NCBI GenBank assembly: GCA_902514615.1
Contig: CABXRG010000004.1
Coordinates: forward strand, 1 to 64,000
Length of the DNA: 64,000 bases
Source of the DNA: an uncultured Bacteroidota bacterium
Lineage (GTDB): Bacteria > Bacteroidota > Bacteroidia > Flavobacteriales > Flavobacteriaceae
Reading direction: 5' to 3'
In this document: positions 7,668 through 16,190 of the stretch, piece after piece
Numbering within the stretch: the first letter of the stretch is position 1
How the letters are laid out: every line of letters begins with the position of its first letter
Made by a program: the position numbers and the translations under genes
The notes under the pieces: generated by a model
Databases searched by the model: none
Told to the model about the DNA's origin: nothing
Seen by the model: the letters and a program-made list of their open reading frames with translations, nothing else

Positions 7668-8199
7668 GCATCATAGCTCCTCCTCCACTGTTAGCAGCGG
7701 CTTCTTGCTGTTGAATTATTCTCATCAGGTATAAAGAATAAACTGATAGCTCTGGAGAACCTTCTTGAATATCAATAATGTCAACAGAAATTTGCTCCGT
7801 GTATTTTCTCCATGAATGCTTTTTCCAATTATAATTAATTTTTAAAACTTCATTTTCGTTATTCATTAATGTAAACACTCTAGCATATCCAAAAATAGTT
7901 TTTGTAGTAGAAATCATAGAATATTCATTTTTGACTGAATTATTTTCATAAACCTGAATAAAGTTTCCTCTTGGTTTTTTAATGCTTCTAGTTAATATAG
8001 TACCAACTTTTTTACCACTTGCAGTTATTTCGTATTCACTTTTCCAGAAATTTTTCTTTTTTATCTGATAAGTTTTATTATTGAAGAAGAATGATATCAA
8101 GCTTGAATACCACTTGGGTCTAGTGCCTTTAATTATAGGTAAATTATTTTCTAAAATTTGAAAATCTTTATTTTTTTGAATTCTAACCTGATAATTCAT
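7660..8199 (-). CDS. Conserved hypothetical protein, 179 residues
   Basis: No signal peptide. The body is a run of short beta strands with basic and aromatic residues (YQIKKKNFWKSEYEITASGKKVGTI and later), a layout that recalls the tubby-like or LURP-one-related fold, although I cannot confirm this. The tail is a glutamine/alanine helix ending in a glycine-methionine rich stretch (SGGGAMMHG). It overlaps the DUF6174 gene by 4 bases and the 60-residue gene by 8, so all are co-translated. Role unknown. Confidence 0.72.
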   Translation of the reverse strand: MNYQVRIQKNKDFQILENNLPIIKGTRPKWYSSLISFFFNNKTYQIKKKNFWKSEYEITASGKKVGTILTRSIKKPRGNFIQVYENNSVKNEYSMISTTKTIFGYARVFTLMNNENEVLKINYNWKKHSWRKYTEQISVDIIDIQEGSPELSVYSLYLMRIIQQQEAAANSGGGAMMHG

Positions 8200-8621
8200 T
8201 TTGTTATTTTAAATTCTGTTATATAATAACTAATTTCTTCATCTGCTATCATTTTGGACATGTCAAAAAAAAGATAGTTTGGAAATCCATATTCACTATT
8301 ATATTCAATATCGTGAAATTCAGGTTTATCTTCAAGTTTTGATTCTATAAACTTAAAAATTTGATCAACTGTGTAAAAAGACTCGTATCCAAGTGTTTGA
8401 TTAGGACTTAGACCGTTTATTGTTTTAATTTGTTTGTTTTCTACCACGATAGATTTGGGCAATATATACTCTCCAAAACAATAGCAAGATATTTGCTGTG
8501 TCATCTCATAGTTTGAAATATTTAAAGATTCCCATAAATTTTTTCCAGTTAAAACTTCATCTTTAGAGCATGAATTGAACAATATAAAAATTGAAATAAT
8601 TATAAGTTTTCTAATGATCAT
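8196..8621 (-). CDS. DUF6174-like lipoprotein
   Basis: A lipoprotein signal ends in LFNSC with Cys18. The mature protein has the DUF6174 pattern: a Trp followed by NYEMTQQISCYC near residues 37-48, a strand pair with VVENKQIKTING, then TVDQIFKFIESKL, and a closing YGFPNYLFFDMSKMIADEEISYYI. Function of the family is not known to me. It overlaps msrA by 11 bases and the next gene by 4, within the msrA operon. Confidence 0.8.
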   Translation of the reverse strand: MIIRKLIIISIFILFNSCSKDEVLTGKNLWESLNISNYEMTQQISCYCFGEYILPKSIVVENKQIKTINGLSPNQTLGYESFYTVDQIFKFIESKLEDKPEFHDIEYNSEYGFPNYLFFDMSKMIADEEISYYITEFKITK

Positions 8622-9270
8622 CTTTAACCTTTATGTAATTGGAAGCTTTTTGTTTGAAACGATTAAATCTTGGAATTGAAACATTTTGGACATATGGATT
8701 GTTAGGATTTTTCTTTTCATAGTCTTGATGATATTCCTCAGCATAATAAAATTGATCAATTTCTTTTATTTCTGTTATAATTTTCTTTCCAAAGATTGAA
8801 CTTGTTGATAGAAAATTAATATAGTTTTTAATCTTATTTTGCTCATCTTCATCGCTGTAGAAAGCAATCGATCTATACTGAGTACCATAATCTGGGCCCT
8901 GCCTATTTGGAGTTGTAGGATTATGAGAATCAAAAAATACTTTTAAAAGAGTATCAAAAGAAACTTTATTACTATCATAAATAATTTCAATAGCTTCTGC
9001 ATGGCCTGTTTTACCGGACATAACCTGATAATAATTAGGATTTACAGTTGTACCACCTGCATAACCTGAATAGACTTCTTTCACACCATCTAAACTTTCA
9101 TATATAGTTTCTACACACCAAAAGCATCCAGATGCAAAATATGCCTTACTCATGTTTTTATAATCTTGATTGTCTACTGAAAATACTGGATCTGGATTAT
9201 TTATCGGTTTAGATGAAGAAATATCACAGGATAAAGAAAAGATTAAAAATGATAAAAAATATTTTTTCAT
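8611..9270 (-). CDS. msrA: Peptide-methionine (S)-S-oxide reductase, lipoprotein form
   Basis: Reduces methionine-S-sulfoxide in proteins. The catalytic motif GCFWC gives the nucleophile Cys49 with Cys52; GHAEAIEI and YGTQYRSIAFY follow, and AEEYHQDYE is the conserved C-terminal stretch. A 40-residue N-terminal extension starts with a signal ending in FSLSC, so the enzyme should be a lipoprotein acting outside the cytoplasm. The usual C-terminal resolving cysteines are absent. It leads an operon of four small genes, with a TATATTTG element 19 bases upstream. Confidence 0.95.
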   Translation of the reverse strand: MKKYFLSFLIFSLSCDISSSKPINNPDPVFSVDNQDYKNMSKAYFASGCFWCVETIYESLDGVKEVYSGYAGGTTVNPNYYQVMSGKTGHAEAIEIIYDSNKVSFDTLLKVFFDSHNPTTPNRQGPDYGTQYRSIAFYSDEDEQNKIKNYINFLSTSSIFGKKIITEIKEIDQFYYAEEYHQDYEKKNPNNPYVQNVSIPRFNRFKQKASNYIKVKDDH

Positions 9271-9289
9271 AATTATAGAATTTGCCTAG

Positions 9290-9297
9290 CAAATATA
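9290..9297 (-). promoter_or_regulatory. -7 promoter element for msrA operon
   Basis: Reads TATATTTG on the minus strand, 19 bases before the msrA start; perfect -7 consensus, -33 not seen. Confidence 0.4.
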
Positions 9298-9336
9298 ATA
9301 CTTAGAGAATTTTAGGGTTAGTTTTGAAAGTTAATT

Positions 9337-10161
9337 TTAATTTAAAAATTTATTGATTTTTTCTAAATCATCCTTAAATGTCAAGTCAGGTACATGCTCG
9401 CAAAGTGGAAAAGCAATTACTGATTTTTTATTATCTAATATCATATTTTGAAGAGCAGTAGCAATTTCTTTCTCTCCTCGTTTTATATTTATTGGACAAT
9501 CTTTTAAGTACTTATATATTTCACTTCCTTTGAAGGAAAAAATATTCATACTTACATATTTTTTTCGATAGTGATTTCTGATTAATTCCAAATCGGGTTT
9601 TTCTATGATTTCAGAAAGAAAATTGTTTTCAATATTTAACAATGAAAAAGAAGACAATCTTTCATCTAAAAATTCTAAACATTCAAAATCATATGCTATC
9701 ATTGAGTTATAATTAGATTCATCTAATAGAAGTTTGATTGCTTTTACTGAATATAAATTATCACAATTACAAACTAAAAATCTAGTTTTTGTTAACTCCT
9801 CATGTTGATTCATTGTCTGAAAAATTGCATCTGAAGTACCTAATGGTTTTGAATTTCCATAAAAATCTTGAATTGCAAAATTTATAGTTATACCTAATCT
9901 ATTCTCTAAAGATTTTAGATATTCTTGAAAATCTTTAGAATCATTAGACACTATGATATAAAATTCTTTAACACCGGCATTTAATGAATTTTTTATAAGA
10001 TAAAATATAAGAGGTTCCTTCGCGTCACTTACTTGAATAAAACCTTTCACTCTTGAATTAGACTGATTAATTTGATTCTGCGTCATATCCTTAGTTATAG
10101 ATGATTTTTTCATTCTTGATGAAACGCCTGCCGCCATTATTATTAAAGGAATACTATTCAT
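9337..10161 (-). CDS. Sugar-phosphate nucleotidyltransferase family protein
   Basis: Probably joins a sugar-1-phosphate to a nucleotide. The N-terminus IIMAAGVSSRMKKS is the nucleotide-binding loop of the NTP_transferase (GT-A like) fold, FLVCNCDNLYS near residues 148-158 holds the metal-binding Asp, and SEIIEKPDLE is the conserved sugar-binding strand. At 274 residues it is a single-domain enzyme. It overlaps the GHMP kinase gene by 8 bases, and that pairing suggests it uses the kinase product. The sugar and the nucleotide cannot be fixed from sequence. Confidence 0.85.
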   Translation of the reverse strand: MNSIPLIIMAAGVSSRMKKSSITKDMTQNQINQSNSRVKGFIQVSDAKEPLIFYLIKNSLNAGVKEFYIIVSNDSKDFQEYLKSLENRLGITINFAIQDFYGNSKPLGTSDAIFQTMNQHEELTKTRFLVCNCDNLYSVKAIKLLLDESNYNSMIAYDFECLEFLDERLSSFSLLNIENNFLSEIIEKPDLELIRNHYRKKYVSMNIFSFKGSEIYKYLKDCPINIKRGEKEIATALQNMILDNKKSVIAFPLCEHVPDLTFKDDLEKINKFLN

Positions 10162-11236
10162 TTATAAAGATTTTAGGACCGGATCCTCTTTTTGCAATAA
10201 AAGCTTCCTTAACTCCAATTTTATTAAATTCATTTAGTATTTTCATTGAAGTATTTTTATTGTTAGATAAACATACAATTGATCCACCTCCACCAGAGCC
10301 AACAATTTTAGAAGCTAATGATCCATTTTGTTTAGCTATACCAATCATATGATCAATTTCAGGTGTAGTAATTTTTAAATCATTTTTTAAAAAACTATGA
10401 TGATCGCTCATTAGTTTTGAAATATTTTCAATATTTAAAAATGACTTGTTAAATTCATTTTGAGCATTTAATGTAATCTTATAATTACCTAAAGCAGCTT
10501 TTAAGTATGGTCTAAGTTCTTCATCTAACTCTATTAAAAAATTTTCTAAATCATAACTTAAAGGGTTATATATATCAAATTTTGGAAACTTTTTCTTAAC
10601 TAAACTAATTGAAATTAAAGCATTAGTCTTTAATTTTTTTAATAGCCCCTCAGTATCTTTTTCTTGATTTGAAACACCAATTATCATATCGCAAAGATCA
10701 TGATCGTATGGAGTAACTTTATCATTTAATGTATCTAAAAAAATAGTTTTTCCATATGAAATGGTGTATTGATCCATCTTTCCACCTGAATTACCCATCT
10801 CTATAACTTCTATTCGATAAGAAATCTCTGCTAGTAACTCTGCACTTACTTTTCGAGTTGAGAAGGTATTCAAAAGAAAGTTTATCCAAGCTATTATTAG
10901 AGCTGAAGAACTTGAAAGACCTGAATTAATTGGAATACTACTAGATATTATAATATCATAACCTTTATCTGGAATACAATTATAATCTCTAAGAACTCGT
11001 ATTGCTATCTTTAAGAAATCCGTTTCGTTTTGATCTATTTCATTGTCTATATTTATATCATCATACTCTCCTAAATCCTTTTTAAATATCTTAAAATATC
11101 TAGAGTTATTTCTAGTTGCATTGACTTCAATACTTCTATTTATAGTTGTTGCTATTATTGGTAGACTAAGATAGTCTTGATGATCACCAAACAAACAGAC
11201 TCTTCCAGGAGCTCGTGAAACAATTTTATCTATCAT
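10154..11236 (-). CDS. GHMP family sugar kinase, galactokinase-like
   Basis: Phosphorylates a sugar at C1. Galactokinase-like motif 1 is GRVCLFGDHQDY (11-22), where galactokinases have GEHxDY; the ATP loop is PINSGLSSSSA (102-112); the catalytic Asp is 155 in GGKMDQY; and the C-terminal GSGGGGSIV loop is near 316. The Glu to Asp change in motif 1 argues that the substrate is not plain galactose. The gene starts on the last base of the GH109 stop (TAATG) and overlaps the nucleotidyltransferase gene by 8 bases. Candidates are an N-acetylhexosamine, a uronic acid or a deoxysugar. Confidence 0.88.
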   Translation of the reverse strand: MIDKIVSRAPGRVCLFGDHQDYLSLPIIATTINRSIEVNATRNNSRYFKIFKKDLGEYDDINIDNEIDQNETDFLKIAIRVLRDYNCIPDKGYDIIISSSIPINSGLSSSSALIIAWINFLLNTFSTRKVSAELLAEISYRIEVIEMGNSGGKMDQYTISYGKTIFLDTLNDKVTPYDHDLCDMIIGVSNQEKDTEGLLKKLKTNALISISLVKKKFPKFDIYNPLSYDLENFLIELDEELRPYLKAALGNYKITLNAQNEFNKSFLNIENISKLMSDHHSFLKNDLKITTPEIDHMIGIAKQNGSLASKIVGSGGGGSIVCLSNNKNTSMKILNEFNKIGVKEAFIAKRGSGPKIFINE

Positions 11237-12612
11237 TAAGAGATAATATCAAAAGGTTTGGTACTAACCCAATTTCCTCTCGTAAAATCAGGGAATTCTT
11301 GAGGCTCACCATTATTGTTAACAGAATTTGAGGTTAGCTCTATTAATGCACTCCAAGAACATCCCTCATATAAATTTTGGTCTAATGGAGTTCCATTTTG
11401 AAGACATTCAACTATTCTATACATCATTATTCCATCCATACCTCCATGACCAGAATCTTTAGTTTTATTATTTAATCTTTTATAAAGAGGATGATCATAT
11501 TTTTCGTAGAGTCTTTTAATTCCATCATCTTTTATCCATTGATGAGATCCATCTGTAAAATTTTCAAACCCACTATCAAAGGCTGCTCTAGTTGGTCCTC
11601 CTGCTAATATTCCTTTCGTTCCTTGAATTAGATTTAGTCTTGTATAAGGTCTTGGGCTGGTTTCATCCCACTGAACCATAATAGTTCTTCCAAGGTGTGT
11701 TTTAATTATAGATGTATTTAGATCTCCATTTTGATAATTTAGTTCATTCCATTTATGATTCTCTGAAAAATTTTCATTTGCAAATTTTTTACGACCCATA
11801 GCTGGAGTTGAAAAAGAAACAATTGTTTTAAAATTATCTTCAGATCTTAAAAGATTCATGTACTGTGAGACCGGACCTAATCCATGTGTGGGATAAAGAT
11901 TACCCTTTTTCTTTTCATATTGCAATGTTCTCCATGAACCTGTTCCTCTTTCTTCTTCAAACATTTGAAATCTAAGATCATGAATATATGCAGCCTCAGC
12001 ATGAAGAAGATCACCTAAATGTCCATTTCTTATAATGTTTAAGAACATCAGCTCTTCTCTACCGTAATTAACATTCTCCATCATCATACAATGCTTGTTA
12101 TATTTTTCTGATGTATTAACTATTTCCCATAATTCATTGATAGAAAGCGCAAGAGGAACTTCGACAAAAGCATGAGCATTATTTTTCATAGTCTCAACAG
12201 CCATTACTCCATGATTTTTCCAATTGGTAGAAATGAAAACTAAGTCGGGTTTAACTTCTTTTAACATAGTTTTCCATTTATTTTCTCCACCCCAATATGT
12301 TTTTATTTTTTCAACTGGTTTATTTAAATCTGTTAGAATTTTTAAAGATTTTTCAATATTTTCTTCATATAAATCAGAAATTGCAACAACTTCAGTTCCT
12401 GAAAGTGAAGCAAATAACTTAAGATGTCCTTTTCCTCTATAACCAACACCAATAAATGCAGCTTTAATGTTTTTTAATTTAGGAGCGGCAAAATCACCCA
12501 TATATTTTTGACCAGATACTCTTGAATTAGATGAGTATAAACTAGTGGTTGAAGCGAAAGCTGCTGATAATGAAGTAGTTTTAATAAATTTTCTACGATC
12601 GAACTTTGACAT
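11236..12612 (-). CDS. Glycoside hydrolase family 109 protein (NAD-dependent, alpha-N-acetylgalactosaminidase-like)
   Basis: GH109 enzymes cleave alpha-GalNAc ends by an NAD-dependent redox mechanism on a Gfo/Idh/MocA fold. The protein starts with a Tat signal (DRRKFIKTT), then the NAD loop GVGYRGKGH (56-63). The GH109-specific segment NLYPTHGLGP contains Tyr240 and His243, matching the catalytic Tyr and His of the Elizabethkingia enzyme. The C-terminal GHGGMDGIMMYRIVECLQNG and PDFTRGNW stretches are also family-typical. It leads the operon with the sugar kinase and nucleotidyltransferase. Substrate is inferred from family. Confidence 0.9.
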   Translation of the reverse strand: MSKFDRRKFIKTTSLSAAFASTTSLYSSNSRVSGQKYMGDFAAPKLKNIKAAFIGVGYRGKGHLKLFASLSGTEVVAISDLYEENIEKSLKILTDLNKPVEKIKTYWGGENKWKTMLKEVKPDLVFISTNWKNHGVMAVETMKNNAHAFVEVPLALSINELWEIVNTSEKYNKHCMMMENVNYGREELMFLNIIRNGHLGDLLHAEAAYIHDLRFQMFEEERGTGSWRTLQYEKKKGNLYPTHGLGPVSQYMNLLRSEDNFKTIVSFSTPAMGRKKFANENFSENHKWNELNYQNGDLNTSIIKTHLGRTIMVQWDETSPRPYTRLNLIQGTKGILAGGPTRAAFDSGFENFTDGSHQWIKDDGIKRLYEKYDHPLYKRLNNKTKDSGHGGMDGIMMYRIVECLQNGTPLDQNLYEGCSWSALIELTSNSVNNNGEPQEFPDFTRGNWVSTKPFDIIS

Positions 12613-12688
12613 TTGATAAAATTTAGACTATTAATTTACATGATTTTTTTATCTTTAAGTGAACTGTAACACGAATTAAATAAATGGA

Positions 12689-13636
12689 ATGATAGATAAT
12701 CAACACAAAGAGATTCCAGGTAATCCATCTACTGCAAAAAGTAGTGTCTACAAACTTAGAACTCAAGCATCCGCAGACTCACTTAGAGTTTTAACAATGG
12801 ATCAATGGAATTTTTGGATTGAAAATGGTTATGTAATAATTAAAAATGCAGTATCTCAAGAACAAGCAAACAAAACTGCAAAATTTATTTGGGAATTTGA
12901 TGATAAAATACCAAATGAACCTTCTACATGGTATTCAGAAGCAAGAGCTGAAATGGAAATGAAAGAATTAGCAGGAACGGGAATGGTTGAAGTTTATAAT
13001 AACCAGCACTTATGGAATAATCGTCAAACACAAAGGATTTATGATTCGTTTGTTGATATTTGGGGTACTGAAAAACTATGGACAACAATAGATAGAGCCA
13101 ATTTAAATTTTCCTATGAGACCCGGGTTTGACTACAAAGGATTTATTCATTGGGATTATGATCCTGAGACAAAACCTCAAAATGTTCAAGGTGTTTTAGC
13201 TTTATCTGATCAAACTGAACAAGATATGGGTGGTTTTCAGTGTATTCCATGGCTATACAGGAACTATGATACTTGGAAACTATCTCAACCTGAAGATAGA
13301 GATAGGTTTCAACCTAACACTAAAGGATTAGAGGACAAGATAATTAAAGTCTCTCTTGAAGCGGGAGATCTTTTAATTTTTAACAGCACCCAACCACATG
13401 GTATAAGACCAAATAACTCAAAAGACAAAGTTAGAATTGCTCAATATATATCAATGATGCCTGCACAAGAGGATAATAAAGATTTAGTTAATTGGAGAGT
13501 TAATTCATGGAGAAATAGAATTGCACCTGAAGGATACGCATTTCCTGGTGATCCAAGAAATTGGGAGCAAACAAAATATAAAACTGCAGATCTATCGCCA
13601 CTTGGTAAGAAAATCCTAGGGTTGGAAAAATGGTAA
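12689..13636 (+). CDS. Phytanoyl-CoA dioxygenase (PhyH) family protein
   Basis: Fe(II)/2-oxoglutarate-dependent oxygenase fold. FIHWDYD (about 151-157) supplies the His and Asp iron ligands; the distal His is in QPHGIRPNN near residue 237, followed by the Arg in KDKVRIAQ that should hold 2-oxoglutarate. The 315-residue length fits. The N-terminus lacks a signal peptide, so the protein is cytoplasmic. It diverges from the GH109 gene and is followed after 12 bases by an SDR gene, suggesting a two-step oxidation. The substrate is unknown; members act on lipids, ectoine and natural products. Confidence 0.88.
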   Translation: MIDNQHKEIPGNPSTAKSSVYKLRTQASADSLRVLTMDQWNFWIENGYVIIKNAVSQEQANKTAKFIWEFDDKIPNEPSTWYSEARAEMEMKELAGTGMVEVYNNQHLWNNRQTQRIYDSFVDIWGTEKLWTTIDRANLNFPMRPGFDYKGFIHWDYDPETKPQNVQGVLALSDQTEQDMGGFQCIPWLYRNYDTWKLSQPEDRDRFQPNTKGLEDKIIKVSLEAGDLLIFNSTQPHGIRPNNSKDKVRIAQYISMMPAQEDNKDLVNWRVNSWRNRIAPEGYAFPGDPRNWEQTKYKTADLSPLGKKILGLEKW

Positions 13637-13648
13637 AAATTAATATAA

Positions 13649-14434
13649 ATGAATTTAGGTTTAAAAGATAAGAAAGTCTTTATATCTGGATCTACTAAAG
13701 GAATCGGTTTTGAAACAGCAAGACTTTTTCTCGAAGAAGGCTCTACTGTCATAATAAATGGAAGAACTTCAGAAAGTGTTAAATATGCTATTGATAAGCT
13801 AGACAACAAAAATGTTAGCGGAATAGTTGCAGACTTTCTTAATGATGATCAAATAGATGATCTAATTAATAGAATTCCTAATGACATAGATATCATAATT
13901 AATAACGTAGGTATTTTTAAAGGTCAAGATTTTCAAAGTGAAACAATTAAAGATTGGGATGATCACTTTAAAGTTAATTTAATGAGCGGTGTTAGATTAT
14001 CCAAACACTTTCTTCCGATGATGTTAAAAAAAAACTGGGGTAGGATTTTATTTATTTCATCTGAGTGCTCTAGCCTTGTTCCGGGAGATTTGCTTAGCTA
14101 CAGTGTGTCAAAAGCCTCTGTTAACGTTTTCTCAAGTGGACTAGCTAAACTTACAAAAGGTTCCAATGTAACAGTTAATACTATAACTCCCGGTTCGACC
14201 CTTTCCGAAGGATCAAAAATTTTCCTTCAAGAAACAGCTAAAAGAGAAAGTAAAACTTCCAGAGAAATAGAACAAAGCTTTTTTAAAGAAGTAAGAAACA
14301 CTTCTTTAATACAGAGATTTTTAGATGTTAAAGAGGTAGCTACCACTATAGTCTATTTTGCTAGTCCACTTTCATCGGGGACAAATGGAGCATCAATTAG
14401 AGTTGATGGAGGAAGCATGGGTTGCATTAATTAA
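13649..14434 (+). CDS. Short-chain dehydrogenase/reductase family oxidoreductase
   Basis: NAD(P)-dependent classical SDR. The nucleotide motif is SGSTKGIGF (9-17), NNVG follows at about 87-90, the catalytic Ser lies in LFISSECSS near 133-138, and YSVSKAS gives the Tyr-x-x-x-Lys pair at about 152-156. The C-terminus ends GTNGASIRVDGGSMG, normal for the family. It is cotranscribed with the PhyH gene upstream. A hairpin right after its stop (14435-14466) probably ends both this operon and the opposing gene. Substrate unknown. Confidence 0.92.
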   Translation: MNLGLKDKKVFISGSTKGIGFETARLFLEEGSTVIINGRTSESVKYAIDKLDNKNVSGIVADFLNDDQIDDLINRIPNDIDIIINNVGIFKGQDFQSETIKDWDDHFKVNLMSGVRLSKHFLPMMLKKNWGRILFISSECSSLVPGDLLSYSVSKASVNVFSSGLAKLTKGSNVTVNTITPGSTLSEGSKIFLQETAKRESKTSREIEQSFFKEVRNTSLIQRFLDVKEVATTIVYFASPLSSGTNGASIRVDGGSMGCIN

Positions 14435-14466
14435 AAAACCTTTCCACATTTCTATGAAAAGGTTTT
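14435..14466. terminator. Bidirectional terminator between SDR and SnoaL-like genes
   Basis: AAAACCTTTCCA pairs with TGAAAAGGTTTT around an 8-base loop, with one mismatch. A-tract and T-tract flank the stem on both strands, so it can act on the SDR transcript and on the minus-strand lipoprotein transcript. It is nearly identical to the hairpin at 15007-15040. Confidence 0.7.
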
Positions 14467-14487
14467 ATTAATTGTTAAATAATTTAA

Positions 14488-14970
14488 TTATTCTTGATCT
14501 GGAGCAACTGCCATCATCATACCAGTAGCATCAAAAAAGTCACCAGTACTAATAATTTTACCGTCCTCAAACTCAAACCAGTGATAAGCTAATACAGAGA
14601 ACTCTTTGCCTGTATCATTACTAACACCTGACCATGTTCCGTATATTCTTACCCCTCCATTAGGAATTAAAGTTTCATTATCAACTCCAGGTAAAAAAAC
14701 AGGATCACTAAATGTTACATCTGAAAAGTTACCAGTATAGAATTTACCAGTTTCCATGTAACCATCATAACCTACTTGACCTTGACCATAAATTGGAGAT
14801 GTTGCATCAACTTCAGTTGATGTTATTTGTGTAAGCAAATCAAAGTTTTGTGTTTCAAAGACTTCAATCCATTGCTTTGTTAATTCAACATTGGCAGCGT
14901 AATCTGGGTGCTGAACATTTGAACAAGATATCATTAGTCCAAAAATTGCAATTAGTATAAATTTTTTCAT
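14488..14970 (-). CDS. SnoaL/NTF2-like lipoprotein, copy 1
   Basis: A lipoprotein signal ends in LMISC (Cys16), followed by SNVQHPDYAANVE. The mature part is an NTF2-like cone: helix WIEVFETQNFDLL, then strands including GVRIYGTWSGV, FSVLAYHWFEFEDGKI and GDFFDATGM. NTF2-like secreted proteins bind small ligands or act as polyketide-cyclase-like enzymes; no catalytic set is certain here. It is a tandem paralogue of the next gene, with a matching terminator downstream. It lies 37 bases past the hairpin that follows copy 2. Confidence 0.85.
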   Translation of the reverse strand: MKKFILIAIFGLMISCSNVQHPDYAANVELTKQWIEVFETQNFDLLTQITSTEVDATSPIYGQGQVGYDGYMETGKFYTGNFSDVTFSDPVFLPGVDNETLIPNGGVRIYGTWSGVSNDTGKEFSVLAYHWFEFEDGKIISTGDFFDATGMMMAVAPDQE

Positions 14971-15006
14971 GATTTTAATTTAAATTGATTTAAGCAATGA
15001 AGATAA

Positions 15007-15040
15007 AAAAACCTTTTCACATTTCTATGAAAAGGTTTTT
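15007..15040 (-). terminator. Terminator after SnoaL-like copy 2
   Basis: AAAAACCTTTTCA pairs perfectly over 13 bases with TGAAAAGGTTTTT around the loop CATTTCTA. It lies 22 bases beyond the stop of the 15063-15554 gene in its direction of transcription, and its stem and loop match the hairpin at 14435-14466. Confidence 0.75.
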
Positions 15041-15062
15041 ATTATAATCTTAAAAGATTTAA

Positions 15063-15554
15063 TTATTCAGTTGATTCGTCAGATTCAAGAGAAGCTAGCA
15101 ATCCGCCAGCATCAAAATAGTCTCCACCTGAAATAATTAGTCCATCCTTAAAATCCCATGTATGGTAACTAATTAGCTCCCAGCTTTTACCTGTTGCGGT
15201 ATGAACACCTGACCATTTTCCATAAGATCTAACACTGCCATCAGGAAGTCCTGTATCTGCTAACACACCAGGCAACCAGTTTACGGGAGTATAAACCACA
15301 TTTTCCATAGCATCATGCCATCCTTTTAAGTATTCACCAAAGGCTTCTTTACCTATTTGCGGAGAACCGTGAAAGGCAGGTTGCCATTGTAAATCTTCAT
15401 GAACTAAGTCAAGTTGAGCCTGAAGATCAGCCTCTGTACCCTGAAGTTCTAATAAAGTTTTTGCTGATTCTACATTAGCTGCAAAATCAGGATGTTGAAC
15501 ATTTGAACATGAAAGAATCAATCCAAATAGCCCAATTAATAAAATTTTCTTCAT
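15063..15554 (-). CDS. SnoaL/NTF2-like lipoprotein, copy 2
   Basis: Paralogue of copy 1: the same lipoprotein start ending in LILSC and SNVQHPDFAANVE, the same LPGV turn, and the strands VRSYGKWSGV, ELISYHTWDFKDGLI and GDYFDAGGL. The middle section differs, with a Gln- and Asp-rich helix and a HEDLQWQPAFHGS segment holding two His. The copies therefore probably bind different ligands. It starts 29 bases downstream of the recombinase-like gene on the same strand and may share its transcript. Confidence 0.85.
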   Translation of the reverse strand: MKKILLIGLFGLILSCSNVQHPDFAANVESAKTLLELQGTEADLQAQLDLVHEDLQWQPAFHGSPQIGKEAFGEYLKGWHDAMENVVYTPVNWLPGVLADTGLPDGSVRSYGKWSGVHTATGKSWELISYHTWDFKDGLIISGGDYFDAGGLLASLESDESTE

Positions 15555-15583
15555 AATAATTATTTTGTTTACATAAAGCTACT

Positions 15584-16189
15584 TTAATTTTCCAACTTAT
15601 TATGGTCTAATGCCCATCTTTTAACTTTTTGAACTAATCCAGGAGAAGACCCTACTAATTTAGCGGTACGTCTAATACTTTCACCACGTTTAAGATGTCT
15701 GAGGATATTAATATTTTTAGGTTTATCAAAAAACTCTTCAATAGAATCTAATTGTCTACCTCCTACACCTTTATATCGTCCAAGATCTTTAGCTTGCTGT
15801 ATACCATATCGATGAGATTCTGTACGATTATTATATTCCATATTTGCAAGAGATCTAAATAGATTCAAAAATAAAATGGTATCAGGTTTCACTCTACCAT
15901 ACTCATCCATAGTCTCTAATCTTTCATCTTGAGAAAACAATGACACATCATTGTTAATAAGAAAATCAATAGTATTCAAAACATCAATTTGATTTCTACC
16001 GAGTACTGATATATTTGGAACTATAACCTTAGTGATTTTTTTTTGATTAATTAAAGCTAAAATTAAAGACCCCTTATCACGCTTGTTAAAAGGAATAACA
16101 CTTGAACAAAAGTCCAAATAAAAATTTTCCTTATCGATGAACTTTTGAGCTTTTAAATTATCAGATGTTTGATAATAAGAAATAATCAT
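15584..16189 (-). CDS. Serine recombinase (resolvase)-like protein
   Basis: The N-terminal 140 residues follow the resolvase fold: YYQTSDN places Ser9 where resolvases have the nucleophile in YARVST, VPNISVLGRNQIDVL matches the DRLGRS helix, SLFSQDERLETMDEYGRV follows, and QQAKDLGRYKGVGGR is the end of the catalytic domain. Residues 169-193 form a helix-turn-helix like the resolvase DNA-binding tail. Two catalytic arginines are changed (Arg to Gln in motif 1, Arg68-equivalent to Val), while Arg65 is kept. It may be a slow or retired recombinase acting as a DNA binder. No transposon ends flank it. Confidence 0.75.
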   Translation of the reverse strand: MIISYYQTSDNLKAQKFIDKENFYLDFCSSVIPFNKRDKGSLILALINQKKITKVIVPNISVLGRNQIDVLNTIDFLINNDVSLFSQDERLETMDEYGRVKPDTILFLNLFRSLANMEYNNRTESHRYGIQQAKDLGRYKGVGGRQLDSIEEFFDKPKNINILRHLKRGESIRRTAKLVGSSPGLVQKVKRWALDHNKLEN

Positions 16190-16190
16190 G

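Noticed and set aside
10101-10352. Plus-strand open frame of about 80 codons opposite the kinase and transferase genes
   Set aside because: It is antisense to strongly supported motifs in both genes and has no signal of its own.
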